From: Trebouxia sp. TZW2008
Taxonomy: Eukaryota; Chlorophyta; Trebouxiophyceae; Trebouxiales; Trebouxiaceae
Assembly: GCA_002118135.1 (NCBI GenBank)
Contig: BDIU01000067.1
Span: 62,001 to 126,000 of the forward strand
Length of the DNA stretch: 64,000 nucleotides
Direction of reading: 5' to 3'
The notes under the pieces were generated by a model, which did not search any database, had not been told where the DNA came from, and worked only from the letters and a program-made list of their open reading frames with translations. The stretch's first letter is position 1, and each line of letters opens with the position of its first letter. This document shows, one piece after another, positions 34,474-45,040 of this stretch. The position numbers and the translations under genes are program-made.

Positions 34474-36313
34474 TCAGTATTCTGATGGAACCCATTTGTC
34501 AGCAGGGTCCATTTTGGGAAATCCAGCACCACTGCCGTGAATGCCAGCTGAGTCACCATCATGTGAGTACTCCTCTTGGTACTCTCCTGTCCTCCTTCTG
34601 TTGCCCTTGTGGTCAAACACATTGAACCATGCATAGTAACCCCCCTTTAGGCCTGCCAAGTAGACATACCCAGCCTCATCTAAAGCCTCCAAGGCGTCCA
34701 TGGAGTATGCTTTGCCGTTTGAGCAGCCCACGAGGAGTGGTGTCTCTTTGTCTGGGAATCTCTTCTCAACCTGCAGCATATTGCCAATGATGACATTAGG
34801 CAGTGGCTTGTCAGCCTGCTTGAGGGAAGGGAGGCAGGGTGGTGGGGTCGGAGCCAAGGTAGGGTGGAAGGCCCAGGAGGGGGAAGTCTATACACTAAGG
34901 AATGTCTGGGGTCCTGAAACAATGTGCCGATCATGAGGTTTGGGTGGGTGTGGGGGCTGGTGGGGTTAGGGGTGACGGAAGGAAGGGGGGTGGGGGGGAG
35001 GGCATGGAAGTGATATGCATTGCGAAAGTCAGTGCTCATGTGATGCTCAGCAGGTGACAACCCTGAAGCGAATTGCTAATGATGAGATCAGGCAGTGGCT
35101 TGTCAGCCTGTTTGAGGAAAGGGGAGCAGGGTGGTGGGGTTGGAGCCGAGGTAGGGGGAAAGGCCTGGGAGTGGGAGGTGGGAATAATACACTGGGCAAT
35201 GCAAAAGTCATTGGCTGTCACAGGGACAGTGCTCACGTGATGCTCAGCGTGTGACAACCCTACATGTGCGTTTGACAACCCTACATGTGCGTGTGACAGG
35301 GAAAATCAACACATCAGGAGAACAGCTGGTTGCGTGCGCTGAAAAGCCTGTAGCTGCTGCCAGATACAGCATTGTGCAGATCGTGAAACATGAGATGCAT
35401 GCTCCAAAGCTGCACAAAGGAAATCAAATGTGACTTTAGCAGGGCAAGCATTGTGTGTTCCATCGACAATTGCAACAGCCAATCAGGATTGAAGCATTAC
35501 GTCTCTGATGAAGTTGGTGTTGTCTTCCTTCTTGACGACCTTCTTTTGCTGGCCAGAGTCCCACTTCTTGGTGGCAAACACCATAGGTATGTTGACAGAG
35601 TCCTTAACTCTACCAACGTCCTGGACCTCAAGCTGAGACCGCACATCCAAGTATGTCCAGCCTAAACTGGAAGTAAGTGCCTGCACAAGGAACAGCGTTG
35701 CAAAAGGGTCCCATATCAGGCAAAGATTGATCCAGAGCCTCGCCAAGACATGATGTCAAACTGTGCATGGCAAGCGCAATCTGAGGTTGCTTTGCCACAC
35801 ACAATGTCAGACTCTTGCGAGGTTGGTCGCTTGTCTGACAAAAGCTATGGTGGCCAAGTATTGCGCAATGCCAGCATGAAGTTCTGATGAAAGGCGTGTG
35901 AAGATCATGCAATCCTTTACATTGCAGGACCCACCCTTGCTTCCTCGACATTGGCGATTCCTTGTTCTGGGAATGATTCATAAACTTCATCAATGAAGTC
36001 CTCATCTGGCCATTCCCTTATTGCCATAACACGCAGATTACACTGCCGCTGCTGCTTTGCCTTGCTAGGTGCCAGAAAGCTGACGTTTCCGAGATGTGCT
36101 ACACTGCAAGGCAGCATGATTTCAACGCGCTGCTGCTGATTGGATAGCAGCAAGAATCTCAGCAGTAGGGTCAGACCTCGATAGCTTAAAACTGCTTGCC
36201 CTGACCCGACCGTTGCGGACCTGGGATCTCGAGCAGACCGCCGAACGGGCCTGGGCGCGAGTTGGTGTCGCAATTGGAAGTGCTGAAGCGTACTGCATAG
36301 CTGTGACCTGCAT
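34474..36313 (-). CDS. Plastid rhodanese-like domain protein (STR11-like)
   Basis: Sulfurtransferase-fold protein close to Arabidopsis STR11 (At4g24750). Exons: first exon from ATG 36313 to about 36124 (Arg/Ala/Ser-rich, transit-peptide-like, MQVTAMQYASALPIATPTRA), about 36050-35935 (DFIDEVYESFPEQGIANVEE), 35501-35680 and 34474-34770. The third encodes GWTYLDVRSQLEVQDVGRVK, KKWDSGQQKKVVKKEDN and FIRD. The last encodes the active-site loop LLVGCSNGKAYSMDAL with the catalytic-position Cys present, then GLKGGYYAWFNVFD and HDGDSAGIHGSGAGF. The loop CSNGKA departs from the classical CRxGxR, as in its plant relatives, so catalytic sulfur transfer is uncertain. The first splice junction is not resolved. 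Head-to-head with the RsmB-type gene. Confidence 0.85.
34776..35195. repeat. Intronic direct repeat, ~290-bp spacing x 2
   Basis: The block around GGCAGTGGCTTGTCAGCCTG (34800-34905) recurs at 35090-35195, including GCAGGGTGGTGGGGT. G-rich strings between them (34945-35000) could form G-quadruplexes. Lies in the rhodanese gene's last intron, next to the acceptor. Confidence 0.85.
35252..35293. repeat. 21-bp tandem duplication
   Basis: TGACAACCCTACATGTGCGT occurs at 35252 and 35273. Intronic. Confidence 0.9.
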
Positions 36314-36725
36314 GGTTGATGCGAATGCACGGTGCTACACTATGATCTCTCAGTGAAAATAGCTGGTTTGAAACACTCGCTCCGACACGGAGTCTGTCCG
36401 TTGGCGTGTGGCCTGCAAGAGGCAGTGTCCTGAACAAGCGCTACCACGCGCCGATGCAAGCAAGGCAGCGATGGAGTGCGCACGCTGTGCAACGCAAGCG
36501 ATGTTGCGGAACGCCTTATCCTGTGCGTTTTACTCATGAGGGTTTCGCATGACGGCAAGCATGCGCGTTTGCGATGGCGGAGCTTTGCTGCAGCGACGTC
36601 CGACATCGCCGTGCTGCTTCAAGTTCGGATCGCTGTTGCTCGTCGTGTTCTCGACCTAGCATTCCCTCGCGACTTGCTTGCATACGCAGGGGGTTCACTC
36701 GCGCTCTGTACTGGCACTTGAGTGC
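36314..36725. promoter_or_regulatory. CpG-rich bidirectional promoter, rhodanese / RsmB-type gene
   Basis: 412 bp between divergent starts, packed with CpG (for example ACGGCAAGCATGCGCGTTTG near 36551). The flanking first exons are CpG-rich too. Confidence 0.6.
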
Positions 36726-39700
36726 ATGATCACAGCTACTGGCAGTATTGCCGCAGGTCCAGCTGCTTCATGTCCTTGCGCAGCACGTGCCAGACCTTTG
36801 CAGATACGCAGACGTTGCTCGCGCGTATTCGTCGCATTGAGCCTTGCCTCTTTGGGCCAATACAAACCTGCTGACCCAAGGCCAGTGCGTGGTTGCAGTC
36901 GGAATAAGCTTGCAAATCGATCAGTGCAGACTTCTGCTGCTGCAACTCCACAACAGGAAGCTGCCCCAGCCAAAAACCCGCCCAAAAAGGCCCAACCATT
37001 ATCCAGGACACAAAGGTTAGCACGCTCATTGCAGTATTGCATGCAAATCATGCTGATGCCATTGCATGCAAATATGACTTGTTTCTGCAAACAATGTTTG
37101 CTGATTGCCACAATGTATGCAGGAGAAGCAGAGACAATGGCAAATGGAAAACCAGTAGCAGGGCCAGCATTGTTCAGCAGGTGATAACATGAATGCTGTC
37201 ATCAAATGTGTTGCATGTGCTACACAAAGCAGCCAGATCCAATCACAAATCACAATCAACTCATGGGATTGAAGATACAGACAGTAGCTGAATACCAATC
37301 AACAAGCTGCTCACAATCACCGATCACCATTAACTCATGTGTTTTTGCAATTCAAAAAGTGGCTGAATGTCAGTCAACAAGCTGATCACGATCACAATCA
37401 CAGGTCACAATCAAGTCATGCGTTTTGCAATATGGAAAATAACTCACAAGTAATCAGCAAGCTGAGCTGTGGTTGCAGTTGCTGCGCATTCAAGAAGAGG
37501 GCGCCTATGCTGCTCTTGTGTCCGGCACGGTATCGGCAGAGGGTCGGGCATCTGAGTCCAGGTGGGGTTACACATAAAAGCATACATACATACGAGCATA
37601 CATACAAACAAATGCATGCCATTTAGGCTCAAAGGTCTTGCTAGGTATGTACAGTCACCAATCGACTGTCTTTGAGCAATCTGGTGTGTACACATGCTGA
37701 ACCACTACAGATGCGTTGATTATCATTGTCACTACAGTAACTTCCCTTTGTAGCGGCTGCTTTGTGTACAAAGAAATTCGTCCTTGCACTCAATTGTCCT
37801 TACTCAGAGGGACCAATGCAAGCCAAATGCATTGATACCTACCCAACTAATACCAATGACGTCGTCCTTTCATTGAGATTGTCCTTACACGAGGTGTCCT
37901 TACAAAGAGAGTATACTCTAGTGAGGTTCTTACTACAGCCAAGCACGATACAGTACACTGCCCAAAGAAGCCAGTGCATGGTTAGCTACAGGTCATGCAC
38001 AACAGCAACTAATTGCAAGTGGGAATACTGGCACATGCAGCTGCACTGCAAAAATGAGGATAAAGCTGCTTCAGGAGTCAATCCTGGGACTTCATCATAG
38101 CGCCTCACATAATCTATACTTACTCAGCCCTCAGCAGATTGTAAACTGAAATCATTGCTCATCAAGGGACACTCAAAACAGCACTTAATCAAGATCAGCA
38201 GATTGTAAAGTGAATTCATAGCTCGCAAAGGCACACTCAAGCCACGAGGGCAATTATTTTGGAAACACCATGAAACAAGTATGTGATGGAGAAAAGCGAG
38301 GGTACAAAATACGAGTCACAACTCGTATTCTTGCTTTGAAGGCAGAAAAAATAGATGTAACTGATGCTGCTGGCTGCAGGGACTCTCGCCAAATCACATA
38401 CGCAGTGTCAAACATTGTGCGCTGGCAACGGAGGCTTGACTTCCTGATCGCCCACCTGACTGGCAAGCCATGTGATCGCTTGGAGAACATCACACATGCG
38501 ATTCTACGTCTAGGAGTGCATGAGGTGGTGTATCAGAACCTGCAGCCGCATGCTGTGTCTGAGCATGTCAACCTGGCCAAGAATTTGATTCGTCCGGCTG
38601 CTGGAAGCATAGTCAACGGTCAGTGTCTAACGCACCTAGCATGATGGTAGTACAGCAAATCAAAGTCGGTGCATGAGACCATGTTTCAAAATATACAGGC
38701 GCATGCTGTGTCTAAGCATGTGAAAGTTTGGTTCACCTGGCTGCTGGAAGCATAGTCAACGGTAAGTCTGACCTACCTAGCATGACGGTAGTGCAGCAAA
38801 GCAAAGTCGGTGCACGAGAGCATGTTTCAAAGTCTACAAGCGCATGCTGTGTCTGAGCATGTCAATCTGGGCAAGAGTTTGGTTCACCCGGCTGCTGGCA
38901 GCTTAGTCAATAGTAAGTGCCTAATACACCTAGCACGATGATAATGCTGCAATGTGAAGGCAGTGCACGAGCTGGCGTTTCAGAATCTGCAGCTGCATGC
39001 TGTGTCTGAGCCTGTCAATCTGGCCAAGAAGCTGGTCCGCCCAGCCGCCAAAAGTCTTGTCAACGGTAAGTGCTTAGCACACCTAGCACGAAGATAATGC
39101 TGCAAAGCACAGAACAATTGGAACGTCCGAGTCAGTCCAGTCACTTTGGCTCAGACGGTTTGCTCGGCTGCTGGAAGTCTATTCAGTGGTAAGCGTCTAG
39201 CACACCTAGCATGATGATACAGCAGGCATCTGCATTCTGGACTGAACTCAGCCTTATTGCCAGTCACTGCAATGTAAAGGCGGTCCCTGAGTTGAAGTTC
39301 CAGATCTTGCAGCCGCATGCTGTGATTGAGCCTGTCAATCTGGCCAAGAACCTGGTCCGCCCAGCTGCTGGAAGTCTGGTCAAGAGTATGTGCCTAGCAT
39401 ACTCAGCGTGAGTATACAACAGACAACGGCACTCAGTCTGGAATGAACATAGTGCCTTGTTGCCTGTTACCGCAATGTCAAGACGGTGCATGAGTTGAAG
39501 TTCTGGAAGCTGCAGGCGCATGCTGTGTCTGAGCATGTCAATTTGGCTACCAGAACCAAATTGCCACAGTCACAAGCAGAACACAGACCCCAGCTCAAAG
39601 CTTGTTGGTCAGTGGTTGATGTTGGACACTTCTTGTACATGTTGCTGATGATTTCACTGGCCACAGCATCAAGCAGCACAGCGCAAATGCTCTTGTGTCA

Positions 39701-42700
39701 AACAGCATGAATCTCTGTGTGGCAACTCCTTGTCTATGCTGCCTACATGAGTGTTGCATCTTGTGTTGAGGGGCAAAGCACTCCCCCTTTTAAGGCACCC
39801 TCCGTACCCCCACAGCACCAAGCAGGAGCCAATTCCAAGGAAGCATCCTGATAGCATTCAACCCATGCAATGTCCTTGGGCTTCAAATGTATTCAGTTGC
39901 TTGCACACAGCTGCAAAATCCTTCGATGACTGTAGCACAGCTGAATCTTCTAGTGATGGTCATGTGCTGAATGTAGTGGAGCTCTGACGGCTGAAAAATG
40001 ATTGTCAATCTGTTAAGGCCTTGATCACAGAGTACTGTTGTACAGCTGCTGAGGCAGCTGCTGAGGGATCAGACAGCATGCATCCCCTCTTGAAAACCCT
40101 GACCCCAAGAAAGCACCCCCTAGATCATTGGAGCTGTGTAACATCCATCTAACAGCCCTGTAACATGTAACATCCCATTGATTGGCACGTGCTTGATTCA
40201 TCTGTAGGTTTAGCTGCAAATTTGCATTGCATTTTTGTTGCTTATTGATCCACTAACAGGTTGCTGCTGATGTATACAGCTGTGCTGAGGCGGTTATTGA
40301 GGGAGCAAAAGCAAGGCATTCTTCCTGAGCCCCCCTTACCCCCAGCAGACATGCCCCCACAGCAGGCTGCACACATGCTGGCGGTGGCCACCTCCCATCC
40401 CACCTGGATGGTGCAGCGCTGGCTCCAAAGATTGGGTCAAGAAGAGACACTTGAACTCCTACACCACAACAACAGGTGACATCTTGCTGTGACAATACGC
40501 AGTGGCAGTTGGCAGCTTTGAGGCCAAGCTCTTGGTGTCAAACAAGGTTGCCTCTAAAAGCACAATCACAACTGACGTCAAACACCACAGTGCGCACCTC
40601 TCAAGACAAGCTGTGCTGTCCTGGGCAAAGAGCATTGTCATACACACTGGCAACAGGTAATAACACACACCTCACAACAAGCTGTGTTGTGCTGTTTGCA
40701 CATGCCCTCCTACACCACAACATCAGGTAACAATACAAACCTTGTATTTCACACCTTCACAACAGGTTATGTCGTCCTGCACATGGTGTACCATTGTAGA
40801 TACCGTAGTAATCGGTCACCCTGCACCCCTCTTATCAGAGGCCCCGTCATCCTGAGCACACTTGTTGTACACCACAACAACACATGACACTGCATGCAGT
40901 TTGAGTGTATTGGGTGTGTGTGCAATGTGTTCCTCTCAACAAGCCGTGTTACAGCTGAACCCACTTGCCCTCCAACACCACTGATGACGTGATTGGTGTT
41001 CAGGGTTACGCCAGCATATGCAGTGAGAATGACCAGAGGGAGGAGCTTGTCTCCAAGACAGCTGGTCCAAAACCTTCAGGAAGCGGGGGTAGAGGCTGCT
41101 GTCTCCAGTGTGTTGCCAGAGGACTTTCTGGTGGTGAATGGCCTGCAGTACAAGCCATCATGACTGATCATGGCTGAGGCCGAACATTGACATTGCCCAC
41201 TGATTGCGTGATTTGTATTCAGGTCTACGCCAGCGTATGCAGTCAGAGTGATCAGGGGGAGGAGCTTGTCTCCAAAACAGCTGGTCCAAGACCTTCAAGA
41301 GGCGGGGCTAGAGGGTACTGTGTCCAGTGTGCTGCCAGAGGACTTCCTGGTGGTCAATGGGGTGCAGTATTTCATCAGATTAGGCCTCTTGAAGCGGGGT
41401 GATTGCCAGGTGGGCATCACACCTTGTGCATGTTGCAGAAACACATTGCAAGGTAACACATCACCTGGTTCTTGGAGAAAGGTGACTGGTGTGGGGGGGG
41501 GGAAGGTTGGGGGTGTTGGGGGGGGGGGCGGGCTCACACCCTTCAGGGATAAGAACACCAGGCCCACCATTGTCTTGTATGTGCTTGCACAGATGAGTTG
41601 TAATTGGTGAATGGCCTGCGACACCTCATCAGAGATTTTTCTTGAAGCAGGGTGATTGCTAGGTGGGCTTCACATCTTCTGAAGTTGGCGGAAAACACAT
41701 CGCACGGCAACAGATCGCATGGTTTTAGGAGCGAGGCAACTGTCTGGTGGAAGCCTTACACCCTTCAGGAATGAGAAACACAGGCCAACCATTTTCTTGT
41801 ATGCTTTTGCACAGATGACTTGTAACGGGTGAATGGCCTGCAGTACCTCATCAGACAAGGCTTCTTGAAGCGGGGTGACTGTGAGGTGGAGTTCTCATTG
41901 TCTTGATATTTGCAGAAGTGCATGCCGTCGTGAAGGATGTGGACTGATCAGCGCAATCATTGCTCTCAACTGGTCTCAACCAGTCCCCAGATCCCCTTGA
42001 ATAGCTGACGGCTAACTGCTGAATTATATCTCAGTGCATGGGCTTGTTTCACGGTGGCTTGTGACTTTGGCATGCTTTGGTGCTGCAGGTTCAGGACGAG
42101 GCAGCAGGCCTGGTGGTGTCTTTGCTAGACCCTCAGCCTGGTGAAGTAGTTCTGGATGCCTGCGCTGCTCCTGGAGGCAAAGCCCTGTATGCAGCAGCCA
42201 AGATGCAAGGCCAGGTACTGCCCCAGCCTCCTGCCTTCATGTTGTTGCTCATGAGATTGCTCAGCATCATGTCCATGTACCTCCAGCAAAGTTGCGCTCC
42301 AGTTGGCCCAGTTGTGCTGGCAATTACGCTGAGTACGACGCTGTTTGTGTGTCACTTGTTGTGTCCAGCCAGTGAGAAGCCACGGCATCCAGCCAGATCT
42401 TGCAGGATCTTAGTATCAGATCACACTCGCCAATCTGAATCTGAGCAATGCACTTTGTGAATTCAGGATGCAAGCATCTGATTGCAGAAATGCAACCCGA
42501 CGCCTGCATGTAAAGCCATAAGTCTCACTGGATCAGCATGATGGCTGGTCAAATGCTCTGCTTACTGCCATTGTCCCAACCTAGCTAGCACTGATCTTGT
42601 ACGTGCAGGGTACACTAGTTGCCATGGACATCAACAAGAGGCGGCTCAACTTGCTCAGGACTGCTGCAGTAGCTCAACATGTTAAAAAGCTGATCAAAAT

Positions 42701-44310
42701 TGAGAACCAAGATGTACAGCAGTATGCTGCTGATGTATCAGCTAGGCAGGCAGATGGTGACCAGCAGCAGCAGCAGCAGCAGCAGACGTATGCTGCTGAT
42801 GCAGCTGGGCAGGCAGTTGATGACCAGCAGCTGCCGCTACAGTCACAGCCGCAGCCGCCGCAGCAGCAGCAGCCGCCAAAGCAGCAGCACTTTGACAGGG
42901 TGCTGGTGGATGCTCCTTGCTCTGGTCTGGGTGTCCTTGCAAAAAGGTGTGCTGGCAAATTGAGAGTCATCTACGTCACGCTGATGCTTTATGTACTGAG
43001 ACATCAGCTCAACAGTATGTATCAGCTCAGCAGCTGACTGAGCTGCATATACAACTCTCAAGCAGGAGTAGACCTTCGCATCCCTTGAGCAGAAGAGCAT
43101 CTTTGCATCATCCTGCATACCAATGTTATTGCCTTGACTCAATGCAGTCTCCAGACTCTCTGCTCTCAAGTCCTTGCCAAAGTTTCAAATTGCCAGTTGC
43201 ATGCGCCTTTGCTTTGTGGATTGTTTTTTTCTTGTCTATTCGCTGATCGATGTGCAAGTACTGCATGACCATGCCTGTCATTGCTTTGCCCTCGCATTGG
43301 CAGCACGTACCTTGACTGTTGACACTTTCTGATGAAAGCACCACTACAGCAAATCTCGTGCTGCGTCAAAGTGAATTTTGCCCCTGGCTCCTGGCATCAC
43401 TGCTCTGTGATGCCCATCTCACTTGGGCGATGTACAGCAGACTCTGCTTTGGCTATCACTGCTTTGGCTATCACGCAATGTGTCCCTACATCGAATTGTC
43501 CTCACTCAGAGGGACCACTGCAGTCAGAATGCAGTGATTGGTTACCAAAGGCGCTGTCCTTACATTGAGGTTGTCCTTACATCAAGTGGCCTTACAAACA
43601 GAGTTTACTGTATACAGAATGACTCAGGCTTGACTAGCCCTGCTGCACCTCAGCTGTTGTGAGCTGCTTGTGCAGGGTTGATTTGCGGTGGCGAAGAACC
43701 CCTGCAGAGCTGACAGAGCTTGTGGCATTACAGGTCAGACCTGTTTCATCATCTGTCAACACCATTTCTGTCATCTCAATTCAGGCTTTGCGTTACCAGT
43801 CGATTGCTACTTCCTTGATGAGTCCAGCAAATGTCGACTGCTCAGGCTGTCATGCTCGCTGCGCATTGTAGCTACCATTCGTGTGCTGTTGCCAGCAACG
43901 CCTGCTTGAAGCAACTCTTTGGTGATTGCCTCAAACAATACATGTGAGCAACCTCAATGTCACCACGCGCTTCTGTGTCAATGCCATATTGCGCTACTGA
44001 GGATGTCATCATGCACTTCCAGGAGTGGCTTCTAACTTGTGATGGCATGCAGGCCAACCTGCTTGATGCAGCTGCAGCTTTGGTCAAGCCTGGGGGCCTG
44101 CTGGTGTATAGCACCTGCAGCATTGAACCTGAGGAGAACACTGATCAGGTCACGGCATTCCTGTCTAGGCATCCTGACTACACAGCTGAACCTTGCCCTG
44201 CTGGGCTGCTGCCTGGAAGCTGCGTTGATGCCAATGGGTTTTTGCAGACGTTGCCGCATGTGCATAACATGGATGGTGCGTTTGGCGCCAGGCTCAGGCG
44301 TGCACAATGA
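36726..44310 (+). CDS. RsmB-type rRNA (cytosine-5) methyltransferase (NusB + NOL1/NOP2/Sun), organellar
   Basis: Likely m5C methylation of the small-subunit rRNA in an organelle (E. coli RsmB modifies C967). Exons: 36726-37015, 38380-38618, 40280-40475, 41223-41409, 42089-42214, 42609-42946, 43676-43733, 44053-44310. Joined in phase they give 563 residues. Exon 1 is a basic, Ser/Ala-rich transit-like region. Exon 2 gives the NusB core (IVRWQRRLDFLIAHLTGKP, LGVHEVVYQNLQ). Then come NAVLRRLLRE, LDACAAPGGKALYAAAK (SAM site), VAMDINKRRLNLL, motif IV VDAPCSGLGVL and motif VI VYSTCSIEPEEN, so both catalytic Cys are present. The first NusB helices are not visible; a 51-nt optional exon at 37132-37182 fits the phase but does not supply them. 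A Gln-rich insertion lies between motifs. Introns hold large exon-derived arrays. Confidence 0.9.
37245..37460. repeat. Intronic tandem repeat, ~75-110 bp x 3
   Basis: CAATCAACAAGCTG / CAGTCAACAAGCTG / TAATCAGCAAGCTG blocks alternate with AATCAACTCATG / ATTAACTCATG / AATCAAGTCATG. First intron of the RsmB-type gene. Confidence 0.75.
37755..37930 (+). repeat. Dispersed repeat copy C (pogo/Tigger-end-like)
   Basis: Contains ATTGTCCTTACTCAGAGGGA, four further GTCCTT-type subrepeats (GTCCTTTCATTGAGA, TTGTCCTTACACGAGG, TGTCCTTACAAAGAGAG) and ends AGTATACTCTAG. First intron of the RsmB-type gene. Confidence 0.8.
38134..38245. repeat. Intronic tandem repeat, 64 bp x 1.7
   Basis: GCAGATTGTAAACTGAAATC at 38134 and GCAGATTGTAAAGTGAATTC at 38198, each followed by a diverged CATCAAGGGACACTCAA-like block. 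Confidence 0.85.
38500..39600. repeat. Exon ladder: six copies of an RsmB-gene exon end with donor
   Basis: GCATGCTGTG[TA]-centred copies at 38548 (functional exon), 38701, 38842, 38995, 39315 and 39518, with a truncated one near 39150-39190. Each derives from the segment encoding VYQNLQPHAVSEHVNLAKN and AAGSIVNG. Copies 2-4 keep a GTAAGT donor, better than the GTCAGT of the functional exon. Spacing is 141-153 bp for the first four, then larger. Confidence 0.93.
40455..40985. repeat. Degenerate repeats of an RsmB-gene exon end
   Basis: CTACACCACAACAACAGGTGA, the end of exon 40280-40475 with its donor, recurs as CACTGGCAACAGGTAATAAC (40642), CTACACCACAACATCAGGTA (40711), TTCACAACAGGTTATG (40757) and TACACCACAACAACACATGA (40868). 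Successive weakened donors. Confidence 0.8.
40990..41900. repeat. Four copies of an RsmB-gene exon
   Basis: The functional exon 41223-41409 (QLVQDLQEAGLEGTVSSVLP) has a near-full upstream copy at 41004-41155, which keeps the acceptor TTCAG and reads QLVQNLQEAGVEAAVSSVLP in the same phase. Two partial downstream copies of its 3' part lie at about 41595-41665 and 41825-41895, with the Gly-Asp-Cys codons recognisable. Confidence 0.92.
41488..41535 (+). repeat. G-run tract, potential G-quadruplex
   Basis: GTGTGGGGGGGGGAAGG followed by TTGGGGGTGTTGGGGGGGGG: four or more G-runs of at least four within 48 bp, on the coding strand of an intron just behind the exon at 41223-41409. Confidence 0.8.
42763..42890 (+). 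repeat. CAG/polyglutamine microsatellite inside the methyltransferase domain
   Basis: Eight consecutive Gln codons (42764-42786), then a Gln/Pro-rich run (CAGCCGCAGCCGCCGCAGC). The flanks repeat as QYAADVSARQADGDQ and TYAADAAGQAVDDQQ, so the insertion grew by duplication. It separates the SAM-site block from motif IV. Confidence 0.9.
43480..43615 (+). repeat. Dispersed repeat copy D (pogo/Tigger-end-like)
   Basis: Contains ATTGTCCTCACTCAGAGGGA, the hairpin CACTGCAGTCAGAATGCAGT, GCGCTGTCCTTACATTGAGG, TTGTCCTTACATCAAGTGG and CAGAGTTTACTGTAT. The reverse strand starts TACAGTAAACTCTGTTTGTA, like the ends of TA-inserting pogo/Tigger elements. RsmB-gene intron. Confidence 0.8.
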
Positions 44311-45040
44311 CAGCAGATAGAGCTGTCTCATTAGGGTGTCATGTGCTTGCCTTTCTCTGGGGGTTTTCTTCCCTAATGCTGTCTATTTGTCCATAAAATT
44401 GAAGCATGATGTCAACAGGTCCTGCCGAAATTTTGCAGCAACGACCCCTTTCCAGCTTGCAATCACCTCACTGGTGCTGTTTAGTATATGCTGTTTTTCG
44501 GTCTGTCATTGAGTGATTTTACGTCTCGATATATTTGGACGACATTAAAACACCCAAAGATTGATGTGTTTTGCCAAGTTTGACACTTCTTTCAGCATGT
44601 GATCCTCGATTGCATGGGCAGCAAACGGCACTGCTCTTGAGTGTAGTTACTGTCAAATTGCTGGATATGCTCACAGCTGCATACACATGCGTGAAGGCAT
44701 CACGCCTGTCTAATGTGCATGCAGAGCGGGCTTTCCAACTGTAGCTGACATGGTGCCTATAGCTAAGCTGCACATACAAAGCCAATGATGTCAATGCTAC
44801 ACAGCCCTAGCCATGCTTTGCTGCATGAAGATGACAATGGCTTATATGGCAATCACCACTTTGTGCTCTTGGTTAAGCTCACAGCAAAAGGATGACTCAT
44901 GCAAGGACAAGAACTCGGACTAAAAGTCACTCATACGTTGGCAACATCTGCGCAGACCCAGTGCTAGCGAGAGCACCATAATTGCTTTGGAGCAAGAAGC
45001 TTCTCATACGTTGGGATGCTGGAGGTAGCTGAATGAAGCT

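Noticed and set aside
14876..43615. Introner elements (elements that create introns) for the dispersed repeat
   Set aside because: The copies sit inside larger introns and do not end at the splice sites, except for copy B approaching one acceptor.
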